Source: DATJIG01 sp035493495 (GTDB taxonomy: Bacteria > Pseudomonadota > Alphaproteobacteria > SMXQ01). From it: a DNA stretch of 27,422 nucleotides. Both the position numbers and the translations under genes were made by a program. Below the pieces are notes generated by a model. It saw only the letters and a list, made by a program, of their open reading frames with translations. It searched no databases and was not told the origin of the DNA. The DNA lies in NCBI GenBank assembly GCA_035493495.1, contig DATJIG010000024.1, forward strand, positions 1 through 27,422, given 5' to 3'. Every line of letters starts with the position of its first letter. The first letter of the stretch is position 1. Of this stretch, positions 24,630 through 27,422 are shown in pieces.

Positions 24630-25639
24630 CCGAGATGCTGGACTTCGTGCCGTTGTGGACCGGGATTCTCGGTCTCGGCGTCTTCTTTTACGTGATGCTC
24701 GACGGCTTCGACCTCGGCGTCGGCATCCTCTATGCCTTCGCGCCCGATCGCCCGTCGCGGATCCTCGTCATGAACTCGATCGCCCCGGTCTGGGACGGCA
24801 ACGAAACCTGGCTGATCCTCGGCGGCGTCGGCCTGCTGGCGGCGTTCCCGCTCGCGTTCGCGATCATCATCCCGGCGGTGTATTTCCCGATCCTGCTCAT
24901 GTTGATGGCGCTGATTTTCCGCGGCGTCGCCTTCGAATTCCACTATCGCCATGCGCGACACATGACGTTCTGGGACTACGGATTCTGCGGCGGATCGGCG
25001 CTCGCAACCTTCGCCCAGGGAATGGTGCTCGGCGCCTTCATTCAGGGCTTCGAGGTCGACGGTCGGCACTTCACCGGAAGCTCGTTCGACTTCCTGTCGC
25101 CGTTCTCGATCTTCACCGGACTCGCGCTGATCTGCGGCTACGCACTGCTGGGCGCGGGCTGGCTGATCCTCAAGACCGAGGGCGACTTGCAGGCGTGGGC
25201 GCGCTCGATGGGTCGGCGCTTCTTCATCGCCGTGCTGATCGCGGTCGCCATCGTCAGCATCTGGACGCCCATCATGGACGCCGACATCGCCCGGCGCTGG
25301 TTCTCGTGGCCGAACATCGCATACCTGTCGCCGGTGCCGGTGATCACCGCGGTGCTCGCGTTTCTCGAGTGGCGCGCGCTCACCAATCCCAGGTCGGAGG
25401 CGATGCCGTTCGTCCTCGCCATCGCCCTGTTCACGATGTCCTATATCGGTATCGCCATCAGTCTGTGGCCGATGATCGTGCCGCACAAATACACGCTGTG
25501 GGAGGCGGCATCGTCGCCGAGCACGCAGGCGTTCCTGCTGGTCGGCACGCTGTTCCTGCTGCCGATCATCCTGGTCTACGTCGCGTGGTCCTACTGGGTG
25601 TTCCGCGGCAAGGTGCGCGCCGACGTCGGTTACCACTAG
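24626..25639 (+). CDS. cydB: cytochrome bd-type quinol oxidase subunit II (CIO type)
   Basis: 337-aa inner-membrane partner of CydA, needed to stabilise the haem centre. It begins with LDFVPLWTGILGLGVFFYVM and has the CydB motifs LDGFDLGVGILYAF, PVWDGNETWLILGG, FRGVAFEFHYRH and WPMIVPHKYTLWEAASS. About eight or nine membrane segments are visible. The start ATG at 24626 overlaps the cydA stop and has GGAGGAG just upstream, so the two are translationally coupled. No cydX-like small gene follows: the convergent stress gene begins only 15 bp after the stop. The complex would support respiration under low oxygen or in the presence of cyanide or nitric oxide (family knowledge). Confidence 0.96.
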   Translation: MTEMLDFVPLWTGILGLGVFFYVMLDGFDLGVGILYAFAPDRPSRILVMNSIAPVWDGNETWLILGGVGLLAAFPLAFAIIIPAVYFPILLMLMALIFRGVAFEFHYRHARHMTFWDYGFCGGSALATFAQGMVLGAFIQGFEVDGRHFTGSSFDFLSPFSIFTGLALICGYALLGAGWLILKTEGDLQAWARSMGRRFFIAVLIAVAIVSIWTPIMDADIARRWFSWPNIAYLSPVPVITAVLAFLEWRALTNPRSEAMPFVLAIALFTMSYIGIAISLWPMIVPHKYTLWEAASSPSTQAFLLVGTLFLLPIILVYVAWSYWVFRGKVRADVGYH

Positions 25640-25654
25640 GGGCCACCATTCGCC

Positions 25655-26179
25655 CTAGCGGGACGCTTCGATGTTCTCCGCCGAGAGCTCGAGGTGCCGC
25701 AGGGTCACCTCACGCAGATGCTCGGCGAGCCAGTCGGCCATTGCCCGTTCCTCGTGAAGCGAGGGGCGCAGAAAGCCGATGCAGCTCATCTGCTTCGCCG
25801 CTTCCGCCATGGCCAGCAGCGACTCGTACGATGCGATCTCGAAGTGCTCGAAGGCATAGCTCGCGAGCACGTTCCTGACGATCGCATCGCCCGCCAGCGA
25901 TTGGAACGGGGCGGTCGAGTTGCCGGCGAGCGGCATTGCCGGGTCCTTCAGCGCCGAGCGGCTTTCGCCGACGACATTGAGTGCCTCGTCGAGACGGCGG
26001 ATCTGCTCGGCGGTCTCCTGCAGATGGGTGCGCAGGCGATCCTCGACCCGAGGATAGTGCCGTAGCCGGCTGATCTGCCGCTCGAGCATCTCCTGGGCCT
26101 GACACTCCATCGCGTGGGCGTCGCGGAGCCCGGCGATGAACAGCGTCTTGGCGTGACCGACGATATTATTGTTTGCCAT
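25655..26179 (-). CDS. DUF892/YciE-like ferritin-fold stress protein
   Basis: 174-aa cytosolic four-helix protein of the DUF892 (YciE/YciF) family, ferritin-like proteins tied to stress. AKTLFIAGLRDAHAMECQAQ is helix 1. EDRLRTHLQETAEQIRRLDE is helix 2. AFEHFEIASYESLLAMAE and SLHEERAMADWLAEHL are helices 3 and 4. The E/H pairs (ETAEQ, FEHFE, HEER) are candidate metal ligands. The ATG at 26179 has GGAG 6 nt upstream; a GTG six codons earlier has no such site. A perfect EcfG-type promoter lies upstream at 26238-26263, so it should be induced in general stress. It converges with cydB. Confidence 0.88.
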   Translation of the reverse strand: MANNNIVGHAKTLFIAGLRDAHAMECQAQEMLERQISRLRHYPRVEDRLRTHLQETAEQIRRLDEALNVVGESRSALKDPAMPLAGNSTAPFQSLAGDAIVRNVLASYAFEHFEIASYESLLAMAEAAKQMSCIGFLRPSLHEERAMADWLAEHLREVTLRHLELSAENIEASR

Positions 26180-26237
26180 GGCGAACTCCGTACTCACGTC
26201 CTCGCGCCGGGGCGCTCACGCGGCTCGGCACGTAACG

Positions 26238-26263
26238 AACGCAGGGCCGGCGGAACGGGTTCC
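26238..26263 (-). promoter_or_regulatory. EcfG general-stress promoter
   Basis: On the minus strand GGAAC (26263-26259), 17 bp, CGTT (26241-26238). This is the exact consensus of alphaproteobacterial EcfG (RpoE2-type) sigma factors. Transcription would start near 26231, about 50 nt before the DUF892 gene. Confidence 0.75.
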
Positions 26264-26313
26264 GAAGCGGAACCGGAGTTTATGCCGGAGTTTATGAATG
26301 TCGGAACCAGCGG

Positions 26314-26915
26314 AAGAAGCGCGCGTTTCGGCTCGCCGCCGACTCCGGGTACAACACCGGCCTGCTCGCGCGCTATGTCGACATCAAGGCGAACCAGATG
26401 TTCTCGGTCTCCGGCGGCATGGCGTCGATGGCTTGCGGGGTTCCGTACGCGATCGCCGCGGCGCTGGCGTATCCGGGACGACAGGTCATTGCGTTCGTGG
26501 GCGACGGCGGCCTGGCGATGCTGCTGGGCGAGCTCGCGACCATCACGCGCTACAAGCTGAAGAACAACGAGCTCGGGCAGATCAAGTGGGAGCAGATGAT
26601 GTTCCTCGGCAATCCCGAGTACGAGTGCCGGTTGCAGCCAATCGACTTCGTGACGGTGGCCGAGGCGATGGGATCAAGGGGCATCGCGTCGATGACCCGA
26701 ACGATTGCGCCGGCATTCTCGATCGGGCGCTCGCCGAGCCCGGCGCGGCGCTGATCGAGGCGGTGGTCGATCCCAACGAGCCGTTCCTGCCGCCGAAGCG
26801 CAACGAGCAATACGTGCGCAAGCTGGAGGTGGCGTTGAGGAAGGGGACGCCCGGGCGGCGCGAGATCGAGCACGCGCTCCACGAGGAGCCGTCGCGCGTA
26901 TTGCTCGAAGACTGA
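26314..26915 (+). pseudogene. remnant of a pyruvate-oxidase-like ThDP enzyme (C-terminal domain)
   Basis: C-terminal ThDP-binding third of a PoxB/acetolactate-synthase-like enzyme, now broken. Visible parts in order: ADSGYNTGLLARYVDIK, MFSVSGGMASMACGVPYAIA, FVGDGGLAMLLGE (the GDG magnesium motif), and NNELGQIKWEQMMFLGNPEY. The two N-terminal domains are missing. The strand normally joining YKL to the NN motif (about seven or eight residues) is deleted in frame. One base is lost at about 26672 (GCGATGGG/ATCAAG), which moves the rest (HRVDDPNDCAGILDRALAEP and onwards to 26915) into another frame. With three lesions it cannot be functional. It is unrelated in detail to the intact ThDP gene at 16865. 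A 12-bp tandem duplication (CCGGAGTTTATG twice) lies just upstream near 26274. Confidence 0.85.
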
Positions 26916-27006
26916 AGCGTCGTTCGGTCGCGGAACTCAGGGCGATTTAACACATAGAGGCGCCCGGCGCCGCCGTCGTCGGTCGCGCGATGCGCGCGAT
27001 AAGGAA

Positions 27007-27026
27007 GGGGCGCCCGAAGGCGCCCC
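27007..27026 (-). terminator. hairpin after KGG-repeat gene
   Basis: Perfect 8-bp stem GGGGCGCC / GGCGCCCC around a 4-nt loop, which reads TTCG (C-TTCG-G, a very stable tetraloop) on the minus strand. It is followed on that strand by TTCCTTAT. It lies 17 bp after the KGG gene stop and is probably its terminator. Confidence 0.6.
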
Positions 27027-27043
27027 TGTTCATCGAGTGCGTA

Positions 27044-27367
27044 TCACCGAGCGCCGCCGCTACTATGTTGACCGCCTTTGCGACCGGCTTCCGATGCGCG
27101 CTCCGGGTTGTTGGCGAAGTTGCCGCCACTGGCTTGCCCGCCCTTGCGACCTGCTTCGGCCGCGCGTTGCGGGTTATGAGCGAAGTTACCTCCGCTCGCC
27201 TGGCCGCCTTTACGGCCCGCCGCTGCGGCGAGCTCACGATCCTGCGAAAAGCTGCGCTTCTCATCAGGGACGCTCGCGCCGCCTTTGGACGCGATTTCTC
27301 GCTGCTTCGCGGGATCCATCGAGGCGAACCCCCGGTTCGAGGTCCTTGTCTCGCGTTCCTGAGCCAT
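27044..27367 (-). CDS. KGG-repeat stress protein (con-10/YciG-like)
   Basis: 107-aa small hydrophilic protein, glycine-rich and disordered-looking. It starts MAQERETRTSNRGFASMDPA, then has four KGG motifs: REIASKGGASVP, and three copies of a 22-residue unit, AGRKGGQASGGNFA-x-NP-x-RA, ending GQHSSGGAR. KGG-repeat proteins are typical of stress and desiccation responses, often alongside YciE-type proteins such as the one at 25655. I chose the ATG at 27367 because GGAG lies about 9 nt upstream; an ATG at 27406 lacks a site. Its promoter lies at or beyond the window's end. Confidence 0.9.
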   Translation of the reverse strand: MAQERETRTSNRGFASMDPAKQREIASKGGASVPDEKRSFSQDRELAAAAGRKGGQASGGNFAHNPQRAAEAGRKGGQASGGNFANNPERASEAGRKGGQHSSGGAR

Positions 27368-27422
27368 CCGAGGTGTCTCCTTGCCTGCTCTCTGGTGTTC
27401 GGACATACGGTTAACCGCGTCT

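Overview
The window is about 27.4 kb of GC-rich bacterial chromosome. It most likely comes from an alphaproteobacterium of the Hyphomicrobiales (Rhizobiales). The pointers are the rRNA operon tail in the order 23S, 5S, initiator tRNA; a DUF3126 gene immediately after it; a perfect EcfG-type general-stress promoter; and a large expansion of Bug/TctC-type periplasmic binding proteins. The exact genus cannot be told from the window alone.

Layout. 1-3010: 3' part of a 23S rRNA gene, a 5S rRNA gene with a clear processing stem, tRNA-fMet(CAT) and a hairpin terminator. 3072-4040: three small genes (one DUF3126, two unrecognised) closed by a strong intrinsic terminator. 4041-5360: about 1.3 kb without a credible gene, holding a 58-bp tandem repeat, an 85-bp direct repeat and many small hairpins that share a GTGCRA loop. 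5365-11311: a tripartite tricarboxylate transporter (TTT) locus. On the minus strand lie a fused TctA-TctB membrane protein, a binding protein and a decayed second binding protein. Divergent from them are two more binding proteins, and a perfect 10-bp inverted repeat sits between the two arms. 11312-12232: a winged-helix protein followed by two DUF5985 membrane proteins. 12420-15293: a GH13 alpha-amylase-family lipoprotein and a secreted alpha/beta hydrolase.

15301-23143 is the most unusual part. Two divergent arms run from a 231-bp intergenic region. The left arm is a ThDP-dependent decarboxylase-like enzyme, then a VOC protein, then a Bug-type binding protein. The right arm is a cytosolic NMT1-like binding-protein-fold protein, then a VOC protein, then a Bug-type binding protein. 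A further binding protein and a carboxymuconolactone-decarboxylase-family protein follow. I infer a carboxylate or aromatic-acid capture and breakdown locus. The six intact binding proteins fall into two sequence groups (three and three), and only one membrane component is present to serve them.

23158-25639: a cyanide-insensitive-type cytochrome bd quinol oxidase (cydAB) behind a plausible sigma-70 promoter. 25655-27367: stress genes (a DUF892/YciE ferritin-like protein under an EcfG promoter, and a KGG-repeat protein) on either side of a decayed fragment of a pyruvate-oxidase-like ThDP enzyme.
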